Origin: Callaeas wilsoni
Lineage: Eukaryota; Chordata; Aves; Passeriformes; Callaeidae
DNA length: 64,000 bases
Assembly: GCA_013398955.1 (NCBI GenBank)
Contig: VWPU01006188.1
Location: 449 to 64,448 of the forward strand
Direction of reading: 5' to 3'
In this document: positions 46,499-60,800 of the stretch, piece by piece
Layout of the letters: the number at the start of each line of letters is the position of its first letter
How positions within the stretch are numbered: the first letter of the stretch is position 1
Program-made: the position numbers and the translations under genes
The notes under the pieces: generated by a model
The model's database searches: none
What the model was told of the DNA's origin: nothing
What the model saw: only the letters and a program-made list of their open reading frames with translations

Positions 46499-49400
46499 AA
46501 ATCCACTGCATCCTTCTCCATGAGCTATACTTAAAGCTGAGTTCAAATAAAATGGGAATGGGAGCAGCTTCGAATCAGACTGATCAGAGACCTGGGGTGT
46601 GGGGATTGGAAATAAAGTCCTGTGTTCGTGTTACCTACAGGCAATGGGCCAAAACAGCTCCTGAAAAGGAGGAGAGACACATCTCTTCTTTCAACGTCAG
46701 TGGGCAGAATTCTGCATGGCTTTGTTATAAAGCAAATGTTAGGCACATTTCCCCATCTTTCCTCTCTGTGACGGGACAGATGCTCTTGGGGTACACAGGG
46801 CTGACTGGCATTGTCAGGCATGTAGTGGCTCACTAACACGAGTTTGCCAATTCCCACCTTTCAAATGCATCTAAGTATGGAAAAGGTTTGGGAACAAAGC
46901 AGAGCAGACCCCTCGTTTGTCTCCCCTCTCCCTCACCTTTCCACCCACCACTTCACCCAAAGGGAAGCACCATTGTGAGGGGACTGAAAAAAGGAACAGG
47001 CACCAGGCAAAGCAGAGCTGACCCTCAGACAACACAAAAAGGCAGCAATTCCTGCATTTAATAATCCTCCTCACACTGAAATTCATCCTGCAAACTCTCC
47101 AAGGAAAGGACCTTGCTTGCTCTTATCTTGGCTAACAAAAGATCCTGATCTTGACTGGGTCTCCAGGCACGACATCTAAAATAAGATCTAAAAACAATAA
47201 TCAGCCCAGAGCTTTCTTTTTCCTGAGAAATCAGGGAGCAATTTGTGCGTGTTAAGAAACACATCCAGCACTACGGCCTTTCAAAGTCATCTGCTATTCC
47301 CTTGACTTCCCTTGCAATGCAGATTATCCAAATGTGGATCCCTTGGTGCTCTCCGATACACAATTCCAGTAAATATTTACATCCTCTCGCTTCCTATTTT
47401 AGGTTGAAATATGCTAAAAGGATGCATAGGGGATGCCTCAGCATTTTACAGACTCTTCACTTTGGTCAGCAAAAGTGAGATCCTGTGGGGGTGCCAGCTG
47501 AAACTGCGTTGCAATCTCACCTTTCTGGAAAGATTCAAACCCCTACAGTTTAATCTCATTTTTAAAAACTGCACAAAACCCAAGTGGGTGGAAAAAGCTT
47601 CTTCAGTGACTTTTCAAATTTATTTCCTTTCAGGGGGTATTACCTGAGATAAGCTAACAGGGATGGACTCTCACACCTGGCTGGACCTTCCTGCGAGATC
47701 CCAAGGAAACCCAAGCAGAGGCTTGGGTGGGCTGTGTGTCCTTCTGATGGTCCTGGGCAACAGGGACCAGGACCTCAGGGTTCACTACGGCACAATCCAG
47801 CAGGGACACCTACAGGGACAAACCCCAGCAGTCACACCCATGGCATTTACCAGAGGAGGATGGGATGGTCTTACCCCTGGGGCTGCTGGGGGTGGCAGAG
47901 GGGCTTGGTCTGCTTTTGGGTCCAGAAACAGGAAGGAGCATTGGAGCGCTGGATTTTGCGGGAGCCCGAATAAATCAAGAATGTGGTATTTGGATGCAGC
48001 TGCTGAGCACAGCTGGACATGCTGATGTTGGGTTTGGAGAAGCCCAGGCAGCTTCTCCTGCACGACTGTGCCCTTGCTTTCTCTGCAAAGCCTCCACTTA
48101 GCAGCGCTGGGAACTCTCTCCTGAGCAAGCAGGGAGCAGGCAGGAGGGGATGGCTTAGGCAGAGGGTTATCCATACAGGTATGATATGGGTCTGTGCCTG
48201 ACTCAAATCCACAAATAGAATCTGCAGCTCTGAACTCCAGCCTTGCCCACAGGGCAAAAGCAAAGCTCTCATCTGAATAAATCCTGAAAATCTCATCTGC
48301 CAGCATCTCCAAACCAGTGCAACAACAACAGGAGCCGAAGCCAAGTGCTCTGAATATTTCCTTGCAGAATACCCAGGAGAGCACAGCTATATCTAACAGA
48401 GATATTTACAGAGTGTTTGAGGCAACATTTCTACTCTTAGCAGACACAGAGGTGCCAGGAAATGGTTCTACTCCCCAGGCAGGATTCAAACCACAGCACA
48501 GCCAGGCCCGTGAGGCCAAGATTATCACATTGATCTTTTTAACCCCCCTGCATGTAGCATCAGCATGAACTAAGTGACCACTGCTCATCCAGACACTCCT
48601 CTTAGCTGCTGCTGTGGGTTGTACTGCAAAGGCAGTGCCCCTGCTCAGACTGTCCCTGAGAAGTGCCAGATCCCAACCATGCCAAGGAACAGGCTTCAGT
48701 TCCCTCCCTTCCTTCACGTGTAGCCGTGTAATGCAGAACAGTTTGATGAGCTATTGTTGCCCTCCTTCTGTGGGATTTCAAGTGGAGGGAAGAGGGGGAA
48801 TAGCTGCAGACAGCTGCCCAGGTTGGGCAGGAAAAGGGGCTCTCACCTGGAGAAGAAGCACTGAGGGAAGGCGCTGATATAACTTAACAAGGGGTGCAGG
48901 AACAGAAGAAAACCAGACTCCTTTGGCAGGGATAAGAGATGGCATGTTCCAGACAGGTGTGTCTGACAAAGGCTATTCTTTCAGTCTGCATGGCTCTACA
49001 TGCTCTATGAGTTGCCCCATCAACGCCCCTGACCCTAAGCAGTGGCCTGCTGGCCATTCCCAGCTCCTTGCACTGCCTCCCCTCAAAGGGAAGGTCTCAC
49101 ATCCCAAACGGAGCTAATCTGGGCGCACAAACATCACCAAAGTCACCCCTGTGTGCACGGCCAAAACATCCACTCTGTCCTTTACAAAAGGCTTGCACCT
49201 GAGAGCCGCTGGCTCTTCGGGGGTGGGACCACTCCCTGTGAGCTCTGTGACACCGGGACACTTGGCTGACACATCCTTTAGCATTTTTCCTCCAACACCC
49301 TCATTTAATTCCTTTTGCAATGTCAGTTTGCCCAGCCAGCTCAATGAATAATTCAGCAACATTAAGCACGTGCCAAAGCTGTTTCAGCTCTTAGTAGGAT

Positions 49401-50704
49401 CAGTTCTTTGGTCGTTTTCTCCATTTAAACTTCATTCCAACATAATCTCCCCTTCATTGCTGCTGGAGGGGCAAGATCTACAAGTAAAAAGCACACTGCC
49501 ATAGTTATATGGAAATAGAACTATATATATGGAAATTCCCTTTTTGATAGGAACGGTGTGCTGCTAATCATTCTGCTGCATGCCTTGCTGCTCTTGCTCA
49601 CCGCTGCTTTGAATGATGGAAAAACCAGATATATTTTTTTACAGACATCTCTTGGACGTAAGGTTCAATAACCACGCGATAAGGATGATCTCACAAACCC
49701 GAATTCAGGAAAAAACTGAGGTCATTTTCCAGGTTTGTTGTGTGTTCCTGGTGTTACTGCAGTGAAAGCAATTCATCACATCCAACACATCAATTACTCA
49801 CACGATAAATTAGCCAATATCAGTCCTTTTTCAGCAGCTTTTCTAGACAAAAGGGTGTGCACGTGGAGTCAGTGTGTGATGTACAGCTGCAATAATTGTG
49901 CACATGAAGGGTAAGGTGAGTGCTCATTTCAGAAGGCACAATTGCTACTACGGCTTTTATTAAATCCCACTCATTTTATCACTCCCTGGTTGGAGCAATA
50001 AGCCTTTCACTTTCAGCTAAGGGTGAAACAGGGCCCTGTTTTTGCAGCAGCAGCAAAGCTCCAGTGCAGGAATCCCAGACAAACAGCGAAGACAGCTCCT
50101 TCTCCCTCTTTGGAAAGTAACTTCCAATTCTTTGGAACAGCTCTTGCACTTAACCTAAGCAAGTAAGCACAGCTGCTCCTGTTTCAGGGTTTCAATGCTA
50201 CATTAGCTGATAAAGTAACCTTCAGAAATCCTGACTGTTAATCTCTGCTGGCTTTTCTGCAGGCTCCCCTACCTTTTTCGTTGCTCAGATACAGACCTTG
50301 TCTTGTTGATGCTATCAGCATTTCATGAGGATGTATGCAAGGACCCCCACACACACTACTCTGTAAGGAACTGTCTCTACTCCTAAAAGAGAGCAGAAAA
50401 ACCTGTCTGTGCAATGCCTGCCTCTGCCAACAGCACACACTGAGCGAGCAGAGATCCTGAGCTGCTTTTATGTGAGTTGCCCATGTTGCTTTTATGTGAG
50501 TTTATGTGAGTTGTAGTGTCTCTGGGATAGTCAGAGGCTGGATTTTGATCTTACACCACTGTGGGTCCCAAGCAGCACCAAGCAAGGTAGAAAACTTGTA
50601 CCAGCCAGGCCATGCTGGTACCAGGCCCTGGAAATCTGAATTTGTTTCATCCCTTGAATTTCGCAGTCTCATTGCACCTTCTATTCAAAAGATAAGAAGC
50701 TATT

Positions 50705-50730
50705 TAAAAAAAAAATATATATATATATTT
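50705..50730. repeat. Short A-run followed by (AT)n
   Basis: About ten A residues then a run of AT units, a small slippage-prone microsatellite. Confidence 0.85.
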
Positions 50731-52330
50731 TGCTCATTTGTATGAAATGTGCTGCTCTCATCTCAGATGGATGATGTAGCAACATCAAAAGCTGTTTCCC
50801 TGGCAAATTATTCTTTAAGATCCAGTTTGAAAGAGGACAGTCTTTACTGAGATTCCTACTTTACCTGGCAATCTGGATAGTCTAATGACAAATCCTTAAG
50901 GCAAGCTCAGTTGGCTGCCTTGGAAGCCTTGTGTCTCCCTTTCTAAGACAGGGCTCTTTTGCAAAGGTAATGCTGATTATCTGTGTCCTTTTAGTGCCTC
51001 TCAAGTTACCCCAGCTCAGAGGACTCCCGAGGTCACCTCTCACTGTAGTTTGTGCTCTCATGAACTGAGTTGTGAATTATTTTGATATGAACTGGGACAA
51101 ATCTTGTACATCTTTTCCAGTGATGTTGAAGAGTTGCAGGAAAATACTGGAGGACTGGCAGCACCCAGAGGGACTGAATCAGTTCCCATGTTGAAGGAGA
51201 CTCTGCAGAGTCAGGGAGCTGCACTCATGAAGCAAACTCCAACATCAGCCAAAACCTTTGGAAGAGATCACTGATTCCATATAAAATCTCATGGCACCAG
51301 CAGGGAAAGGGCTTCTCTGAGCAAGTGATACGAAAAGGCTTTCAGTGCATAGACTAAAAGAGTGAGTCAAGTAGAAGCTGCAAGGAAGACAAACCCCAAA
51401 AACAAAGGTTCTGGCACCAAAGCAACCCAACTGGTAGGGTTTTTTCCCCACAAAAAATTCACTGCTGCGTAAGGTAGCTGCAAATCAGTCAGGTTTTTTG
51501 TCTTCTGAGCCCTGAACATGCAGGAAACGCTCAGTCATCTCGAGTGGAGAAACACCTATTTCAGAAGAACAAGGAGCTTTGTATGCCAAATTTTCATAAA
51601 CAAGGCTCAGCTGGAGCCTCCCAGACTCAGAGCACTTGTGAAATTGGTCATCACCACCGAAAAGACAAACCTTCACCTTCATTTCTACAGCTGATTTAAG
51701 CAACCCTGACATCCCAAAATATCCCCACCACAGGCAGGTTTGCATCTGGCAGACCTGTGGTGGGGGCAGAAGATGATTGGCACCCAAACCAACCAGTCTT
51801 CTTGTGGCATTAGGGTTTGTTCCCATACTTGTTTGCATTCCTCACACACAAATGAAACACAGCAGCACCAGAACACCAGAATGACCTCTCACCACCGCAG
51901 TTCCCAGGAAACCACCGAGCTGCTCTCAGAGCCAGAGGGGGAAGAGGATATTTATGATACCTCTCCCGAAAAAAATAGCAGACTAAATTGCCCAGGTTGG
52001 GTAAAGGTCAAGAGAGTTAGGAAAAAAATTATACTGCAGAGGAATAAAACAAAGGAAAGAGGTAACCAAGGTAAGATTAAGAGCTAAAGTGACAAGAACA
52101 CAAAATGCTTCCTTCAGGGGGGAATTCAAGCCCTTTGGACTGTTGGATCATTGCATGTCCCTTAATTTTTATATTGTTCTGAACTGACATGAACTCAGCA
52201 GCTCCCCAAGGAAAACAAAAAATTAAATCCCCTTTTCAGTCAATATAGCTATTATGTCCCAATCAGCAATGCACTCTCGGAAGCCAAGGAAAAACGCCAG
52301 GAAAATCAATACCCACCTCCAGGTTTTATT

Positions 52331-52367
52331 CCCTTCACTACAGTCACCCACCCTTCACTACAGTCAA
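52331..52367. repeat. Short tandem duplication, period 20 bp
   Basis: CCCTTCACTACAGTCA occurs twice in immediate succession (52331 and 52351). Confidence 0.85.
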
Positions 52368-52844
52368 ATACATTAATTTTAACCTCATGGTATCTACCAA
52401 ACACAAACAGCAATACCCAAGGAAGTCCTTATTCTGCTGAACATCTGAGGACATAGACCCAACAGGTTCAGGAATTTGTATTCCACCTCTCACTGAGACC
52501 TAGAAGAGTATTTTGTATCACCAGAGATTAATCTTAAATTTAAATCGGACCTGAAATTAGTCCAAACTCTTCAAATGAATTAATCAATGAAACTGGTGAA
52601 AAAAACATGATTCCCAGCTCACAGAGCATTGCAGTGGTTCAGAAGCAGCATTTCTAGATCAGAAAACAAAACATTCCAGAAGTTCCCTGCAAAACACTGA
52701 ATCTATGAGAAAACTGCATTAATAAGAAAAATATTCTGTGTTAATAAAAGAAACATATTTTGATTTTTCCTTCACCTAATCTGTATTCCACTGTATAAAC
52801 TTCCCTAAGCACCTTCTGAGCTAAAACCTTGAATTGGTATGGAT

Positions 52845-52966
52845 GCCTCATCCCTGGAAGTGTTCAAGGCCAGCTGGTCTAGTGGAAGGTGTCCCTGCCC
52901 ACTGCAGGGGGTTGGAACAAGATGATCTTTAAGATCATTTCCAACCCAAACCATTCTGTGATTCTG
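52845..52966 (+). repeat. CR1 LINE 3' fragment
   Basis: It reads CATCCCTGGAAGTGTTCAAG, CTAGTGGAAGGTGTCCCTGC, AGATGATCTTTAAGATC and TTCCAACCCAAACCATTCTG, the standard tail order in the plus orientation. Confidence 0.94.
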
Positions 52967-55321
52967 CAAAAGATCTTTTAATATAATTTACAAAAAAGCC
53001 TTGCAGTTTGTATAAATTTTCCCCTTCACTGTTTAGGACTTAGGGTTTGGGTTTTTTTCCGGATTTGTGTGTCCTGAGTAAACATCCCCTCTTGCTATAT
53101 ATTGTGTCAGCCACAGAAAAGCTATCATTGCTATCTCATAGGTGCCAGATGTTCATGACAAATCTCCGAGATCTGCTGGAATATCTAGGCAAAGCATCCC
53201 TACATCCAGGCATCTGCAAAATCTGCCCACCATCAGATTGTCAGTGTCACAGCCTTGTCTGGAAGCTAAGTCACTCATCCCTGACACCAGGAGACACCGA
53301 AAGGGACTCTGTGTCAAGATTTTGGCTTTTAAAATTTGTTTAAACTGTGAGCGATTCTGCACTTGAGGTGTGCCTGAATTAACAGAAAAATCACTTGTGA
53401 AAAGAGCAGTTGTCTCCTTGCAGCCTTTCCCAGGAACAGAACTGAGCCAGCTTCAGGTGCTCAGCTTGGTGTGGCATGGACACAGACATGGACATGGAGC
53501 TCTGGTGTAGTGGACTCACAGAGACAAGCCTTTGCACATAACACATCTTTCCTGTTCCTGTTTGTATACAAATACTTCCCAGCTCTCTGTGCTTGGCCTG
53601 GCCTTGGCTATTCATGGCCATGATACTTAAACATTTGACACAACCATCATTTGACAGGTCCCTGCATACAGCTAAACAAGTAGGTTTCTGGGGTTTGTTT
53701 GTCTGTTTTTCCACTGGTCACTATGTAATCTTGATCTGACAGGAAGATTTTATAAACACCGTCTTGTGTCATATCTGTCAGAAAGGTACACTTCTGTCTG
53801 AGTGCTGTGACTGATGACAGCTCTTCAGAGGCTGTCCCTTGCTCTGAAAGGGAAGATATATAAAAACGGAAGGATAAAGCCTATAATTTTTTATAGCTCA
53901 GTACTTAACACTCACAGGCAGTGGAGTAGACAGCAGTCCCAGGAGAAGACATGTGATCCTCCCACGTTAGAGCTATGCCCAATTTTAAAAGCCCCTCTGA
54001 GCATCCAGTCACTGTGTTTAAGATGCTTTGACACACATGCATTAAAAGTTTGAACTTACCCAATAGATGGGGAGTAATTTTCACCCACAGAGAGAAAAAT
54101 CAGGGAAGGAAAGAGATGCTAGAGGTGAGCAGGCCAAATACTCAGGCTATGGATAACACAGGTTGTGGAATGAGGGGGTGAGATTTACTGAGACATTTCT
54201 GAAGGTCATGCTCTGGTGTATGTACATGGTGCTCACTGTGAGAGGGATTATTGCAGTAATCAGCACTGATCCCAGCCACTGGCCAAGAAAACTATTATCT
54301 AGGGAGAAAATCCCCTGTTCTTTGCTTTGTTCTGATCCTTTCCAGGGTTCAGGCATCTCGTCTAGGTGACTGCTCCTCACTTAAGAGACCCTACTATGCT
54401 TCCATCAAACCAAGACTCCAAGAAGAACTCCAAAGTCAGCACTTGACTATTTTCAGCTCTCCTTGTCCCCTCTGCAGAGGAGACAGGTGACACTGCAACC
54501 ACTCTCGAGGCCAGAAGGGGCCAAATTCACTCCTTCCTTCCCGAAAAAAAAAGGAGTGAAGGAGAAATCCTGTACAGCACAGACGCGCTGGGGCGCACAC
54601 TGCTCACTTCCACCGCCATGGCCTGCACATCTCCAGCTCAGCTCTGGCTGAGTTGTCACAGCTTGATGGGTGTAACAAGCTGTCATGTGGCAGCTGAACC
54701 GCATGGAATGGCCACAAGTGGGGAGGTGGAGCACAGCCTGGTGCAAAAGCAAACACATGTAGCTGTGACGTTCCCTCTCCTCCTCCATGGGCAGAGGAAG
54801 AGTCAGTGCTGGAATGGGGAAACTCCTCCAATCATAGTGGCTGGAAAAGATGTCTGGGGCCCAGTGGTAGGAAAGAACAGAGGGAACAAGACGGTTCAGA
54901 AAGCTCAAAAACACAACCACAAAGGGAAAAAAAAAGAAGAAAGCGGAATTTCTTAGCCTAAAGTAAAGAAGGATGGAAGAGCGGCAACAGTTTTTGAGAG
55001 ACACCTGGGAACTGGTGGAGGATCTGCCAACAGAGGCCTTTCCAAATGAGTCACAAGCATCTGTCAAGAGTGTTCTACCAGGAATCGTGGCTGTGGGCCA
55101 GGAGATGGCTCTTAGGACCTCGTGGAGCTCCTGCCAGCCCGCTCTGAGCTGCATTGAGTGGCATCTCTCCTTTACCCTGCTCTGCCCGCAGGCAACGGCA
55201 TAAGCGTGGGACTGACCCAGAGTTCCATGCTCCAACTCCCAGCTGCCCCAAACCTCTGCCTTTGCTGAGAGAATGGACAGGCAGAGAAGGCCCTGAGCCC
55301 CCTGACCAAACTGCTGTGAGA

Positions 55322-55378
55322 GCAAGGGGTTGGACCAGCAGCCTCCACAAGCCCCTTCCCACCTGAATCATTCCATGT
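55322..55378 (+). repeat. Degraded CR1 LINE 3' end
   Basis: GGGGTTGGACCAGCAGCCTC and CCCTTCCCACCTGAATCATT, followed by CCATG, match the order of the last 55 bp of a CR1 tail with several changes. Confidence 0.55.
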
Positions 55379-58300
55379 GGGAGGAAAGTCCACAGAGGTT
55401 CACCAAGCTACTCCAAGATTTCAGGGCAAGGCCAGGACTAGATTCACATATTTACTTCTCTGGAACAGGTTTTATCCCAGTCCTCCTACAGGATCACAAG
55501 GTGCAGACGCTCCACCCCGAGGCAGGACATCCCTCTCCCCTACACCTTTTCCAAGCAGGGGCTTTCCAAAGGATGCAAAGCTACCAGAGCCCCACAAAAA
55601 GCAAAGCGAAGCACAGAAAACAGATGGGCCAGAGTGTGGAGGCACTTACAGCAGATGGCACTAAAATATTAAACTAACATTACCGTATGCTTAAGCCTTG
55701 GCCTGGCTTGCTGCTGATTGCAGAGCCAGCCTGGTGAGAGCATGCAGATGAGAAACGAGCCTCAGATTGCTAAAGCAGCCAACCAAACATCCCCTTCCCC
55801 TGGAAAAATGCCTCACTAGCAGCTCCTCCAACAGCAGGGATGTGCTAACTCAATGCAGACAATGTTTAGCTAAACAAAAAAGCATTCCCAACAAATTCAG
55901 GTCTTTCCCAGATCTCTGCTGGAAAACCATTTCCTCGAGAAACTCTGTAAAATCAGTTTGTCTGTGACACCAAATGGGGGAAATGCCCACACTGCTTAGG
56001 GTTTGTTGATTGTGGGATAGCCCTGGACACCATGGGACAGCACAAGAGGCACCAGGAAGGAGGGAAAACACCTTCTTCAACCCAAGGCATTTGCCAGCAT
56101 CACCCCAAAACCAGAAGCGATCCTGACTGCAGCTTTTGACACTACCCAAGAGACACCAGGACACCACACAGAGATGGGTGGCCCTGAACCTTGGTGTCCC
56201 TCATGGATGCTCAGAGCCACAGCAGCAACCAAGGGTGTGTGGTAAGCACATGCAGTTGTAGGAGACTGACTGGAATAGTCCTGTGAAAACATTTCATAAC
56301 GCATCAAAATCAAGATGCTTTGTGGCAGGTTGGCACAGGACTATGCTGCAGAATAATGCACTTGAAATGATTAATTTTATTTGACTGTGTGTCCAGCAGG
56401 ATTGTGCCTGGAGCCTGGGTCCTGCCCGTTGTGTCACCTAACCTGTGAGTGACAGCCAACCCCACAGCCCCAGGCCTGGGCTCTCCTTTTCCCAAGTGAA
56501 ATTCTGCCATAAAACAAAAAGAAAATTAAAATAAACACTATTATGGATGTCCACATATCTTTCTTTTTCATATCTTGAGCTCAGGCATCTGATCTGAAAG
56601 GTTATGAGCTGCTGCGCATTTCATTAAATGGATCAAGAAGAAGGAATCTCCTAATACTGTCACTGAAGGAGGGGCTGGGGAGAGACATGATACTCCAGCA
56701 TAAGGGAGATCTCCTCCCAGGACCAGGTCCTCAGGCTGTGGGACACCAGCACAAGCTAAGCCAGGCCACCCTGGCAGAGAGTGGCCAAAAGGCACTGCAA
56801 GAGAAGACAGGAAAGGACTCAGCCAAAAAGCTCCTTCTCAGCTTGCCTTGATCCAAGCTTCTTTTGGGCTTCTTGCAAAATGCCCCAGGCTAAAGGATTT
56901 ATGTTTCTAGGACAGCAGGTCTTTTCTGAAATTTGCTGTATGCCCAAGCCATGTGCAAGTCCAGCACATAATAATAATTAAAAAAAAAAAGAATTGAAAA
57001 GAAAGAAGAAACTGAGCTGGCACCCTCCCTTCCTGCAGTGCCACAGCCGGATGTGCTCCAAGCCCTGTTGTGCAAGGGCCGTGCCCACCTCTGGGAGGAG
57101 ATGCCAGGAGTGATGTGAGGGCAGCAAGAGCCAAACAGCAGCTGCTTGGCTGCAGCCCTGCCTTCCCCTCTGTGCTCTGCAGGAGGAGGAGGAGTTGGCA
57201 GCACTAACACAGGTAGCAACTGCACAACTCCGGCCAAAGCCAAGCCTGGGGTGCATCAAGCAAAGCCATCGTTCCGACCATGTGGAAAAGCAGGAGAGGC
57301 TGCTTGGTAATTAGGAGTGTGGGAATAGCTCCACTCCATCAAATCCTGACAGCTCCAGTAAAATGGAGGTTGGAAGTCACTGCCCGTTTTTGTTATTGCC
57401 ACTGGATGGCAATAGACTTTCAGCAGAGATCACTGTGCAAACCACACGTGCATTTGCTGTGCTCCACCTCGTCGTTCAGGGGGATGGCCGTGGTTTCAGC
57501 ACGCCCAGCAGACACCCAGAGAGGTCCAGAAGCCACAGGCTGGCAGCAACACAACCAGCAAGACTGTTCCTGGGATCGGGTGCACGCTGGGCTTTTCCTT
57601 TGCACAGCCTTTCCATGTCCTTCCTGCGCTCAGAATCAATTTTTGTCTCACCAGCTCAGAGCAAACTCTTCTGATGAGCCATGCAAAATACACTTAATGC
57701 TGCGGATAGCGGTGAAAAAACACCTGGTAGGATGACAGAACCACACTGTGAGTTAAGGCTGACAGTGAAAGTGATGGGTGACTGGTTTTAAATTACATAT
57801 ACCTGACTAGGAGCTGGCCAAGGGCCACAGAAAGGTCTATTGTGGGCTGTCAAAAACACAGCCAGGTGTGTTCAACAGCTTCATTTGATCTTGTGTAGCA
57901 AATAAGTAATAGGAAACAATCAAGGTTATTCTGATTTCTGTGTTTAACAAGTACATAGCTGCATCTTGTTAGTATTCTCTTAATGGTAGATAACTATGAG
58001 TAAGTAATTCTCATAATTAATGAATGATGACTGTTCCTGCTTTGGGTGACATCACTCTGCTGCACCTCTGTTGTGTCACTGCCACTTCTCCCCCTGTTCT
58101 CGTCACTTTGGCCGAGTGTGGCCCTGCTAAATGCCTGCCAGGTGCCTCTGAGCTGGCACATGGTACAAATGTGATGCTGTGATATCAAGCTCTGCCAAGA
58201 CCTCAAGCTGATGCCAAGAAAGCAGTCCCTGTCCCAGAGGACGTGCTCTGCCACATCATTTCCCTGCCAGACAATGTGTCTTGGGAGGACCCATGGGGAT

Positions 58301-60007
58301 GCTCCGGTTCCACCAAGGCAGTTCCCTCAGTTCTCCTCTGATAACTGATAAAGTGCTGAGTTCATGTGGATTTCTTGTGGGTTTCATGTGGATTCTCCGA
58401 GTGCAGGACCAGCTCTCCTTTCCCAGGAGAGAACACCATACACCACCTTTAACATAAAAATTTAAATATTGCTCAGACACAGCAACCCACTCAGCAAACA
58501 CTCGTGACTGGAAGGCAGTGTAAACTGAACCCTACCACCATCCAAAGGTTCTTACCTTGAACTCAACCATCATCCAAACTTTCCTATCTTGAACTCACCT
58601 CCCCATATCTAGAAATCAGCTTTAAAAAAAGATACACAAGTTTTACCAACAATACTCTCAAGAGACTCTATGTTTTTGTTTTCCTTGCCTTAGGCACAAG
58701 GGTGTCTTGAAGGCAAAAAAGCAGATACTGAATTAGTCCTTTTTGCACCACCAAGAAGTAATTAGCTGTCTTGTGAGGAAAAGTTCCTGCCTCTAGTCCT
58801 AGGGGAATAAAGATAGGAAACATGGACACAGGGACCAAGTCTGCTCACCTGCACAGGGATTTTCTCTGACCACCATACGAGAACAAGTATGTTAGCATCA
58901 CTTTAGGCAACGGCAGAAATAAAGAGAGTCACAAAACTTAGGCAAAAAATACCTGAATGTGATTGAAGGGTACTAAAAATTTTAACAGATCCTGAAATCT
59001 CAAAATTGAGGGACAGGCCACTAGCTGTCCACATGATAGTCCCCAACTACTTTCCCAAATCCAAGACCAAATTTTTAGTGTTCATAACAACACAGACACA
59101 CTGGGATTGCAGAGACCCAATGCTAGACTGAAGAAGCAGTGTTTAAAGTCAATTTAATCAGCCTTACAGCTTGTAGGATTTGGGCAGAGGCTTGTCTAGT
59201 CCTAAAAAATGGGAATTTGGTAAGTAGGAAAGAAATGGTTTGAGCTCAGACTATTTGTGAGGGAGATGAGCTGCACAGCATGACTTTGGGAGCTCTGAGA
59301 GTCTGGCAGGAAAACACACAAGCAATAATCATGTTTCTTATTCAGACTATTAATGTCATTAGTGCATTACCACTCAGAATCAGTATTAATATATTTTGTT
59401 TGTGCTGCAGATCTTGCAGCCCTCAGCACATCATTCAACTTCAGGCTGTTTCCTGACCGGACTTGCACGCTTGGGTTCACAGCACGCAGGAAATGGGTTT
59501 TAAGTGTGCCACTCACACGCACCTGCTACATCTCCGGGCCATCATGTGGGACACACCTGCACAAACGTGGACAGAGGAAAAAGAGGCTTTTTAAGCAGGG
59601 TGGGGGGGGATTCTTCCTCTTCTCCAATCTCTATCCAGATGCTTGCGAGGAAGGAGCAGCTCCTTGAGTTGCAAAAACAACACATCTGACAAGAGATGTG
59701 GGCAGTCGCTGCCCTCCAGCCCAGCCAGGAGGATGGCAGAGGGGCAGCAGGGCGGGTGTGGGGCCGTCCCAGTGCCCCTCCCTCCCACACCAGCCTACAA
59801 AGCCAGAGCACACAAAATGCTACTTAAAGCTGGCATCTTGCAAAGAATAAAGGGCCTTTTTTTCTCATGTGGTTTGTGAACCAAGCTCCTTAGAGGCTGC
59901 AGGGGCCCCAGCAGTGTCAGCGGTGCAGTGACCACGTGCTGCCCCTTGGTCCTCAGGGTTCAGCTCAGACTAAAACCTGGTGCTGTCTCTAGAGGTTTGG
60001 TGGGTCC

Positions 60008-60622
60008 TGTTAGACCACAGTGCTTGGCACAGCAAGCCTGGACCTGGCTGGTTCTGCAATGGCTTGGAAGGGATCCTATGGGGAGACAACTTGAGCTCAC
60101 CTAGAAGTGTCCTGCCTTTCGCCCTGAAAGGAATGAGGGACTTGTCTTTACAAATAAGCTGTGGGCCTGCTGGTAGATAAAAATTAGCACTAAGAGATAA
60201 AAGAAACAATGAGAAGGATTCCACTGATTGATGAACGGAAAGAGAGATTTGTCTTTATCAGTAAACTGTAGGTCTGCTAATAAATGAAATTGAATATCAA
60301 AAGATGAAAGAAACAATGAGGAGAACCATAAATTTCATAGGAATTAAAAAAAAAGGCAAGGGGGGTATACATTAGAAGGGCATCTTAGAAATTAGGTGTT
60401 CTGAGAAGTCTGTACCTCTCAAGTACCTCAGCCAATGGGGAAAGAGAGAGGGAAAATGCAGTCGGGAAATTAGGATAAAAAGGAGGCTGCATCCTCCAAA
60501 AATTGGAGAGACCCCAGAGGAATGCCCCATGGCCTCTCCCTCTATTCCAATAAAGTAACGGGACTCCTCTGTCTCCTTTTTGGACATAAACCTCTGGCGC
60601 TGGTGGATTAATTTTCCTGACA
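60008..60622 (+). mobile_element. Solo LTR of an endogenous retrovirus (copy B)
   Basis: It has the same family as copy A over 60124-60622, with CCAAT, TATA-like and AATAAA signals in the same order. The end CCTGACA is followed by GTCC, and GTCC also precedes TGTTAG at 60008. This suggests a 615-bp LTR with TGTYAG/CTGACA ends and a 4-bp target duplication, as made by gammaretrovirus-like elements. A four-base match could be chance. No internal retroviral genes are present, so it is most simply a recombined solo LTR, antisense to RTN1. Confidence 0.75.
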
Positions 60623-60800
60623 GTCCTCACACTGCTGGATTCAGGAAGGGGATCTCAGAGGAACACACAGGATGTCCCCTAAGTCCTGCAGAGCTGGGAT
60701 GAGCCACCCACTTCCCCTGCACTGGAAGCATCCTCATTATTAAGGATGGGGGGTGTCAGCCACCATGAGAGAGATTTGTTTAAACTACACCAGCTTCAAT

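Noticed and set aside
46499..60007. The two LTRs considered as ends of one 14-kb provirus
   Set aside because: The interval contains CR1 fragments and ordinary intron, with no gag, pol or env; the LTRs differ at their 5' ends, so they are separate solo LTRs.
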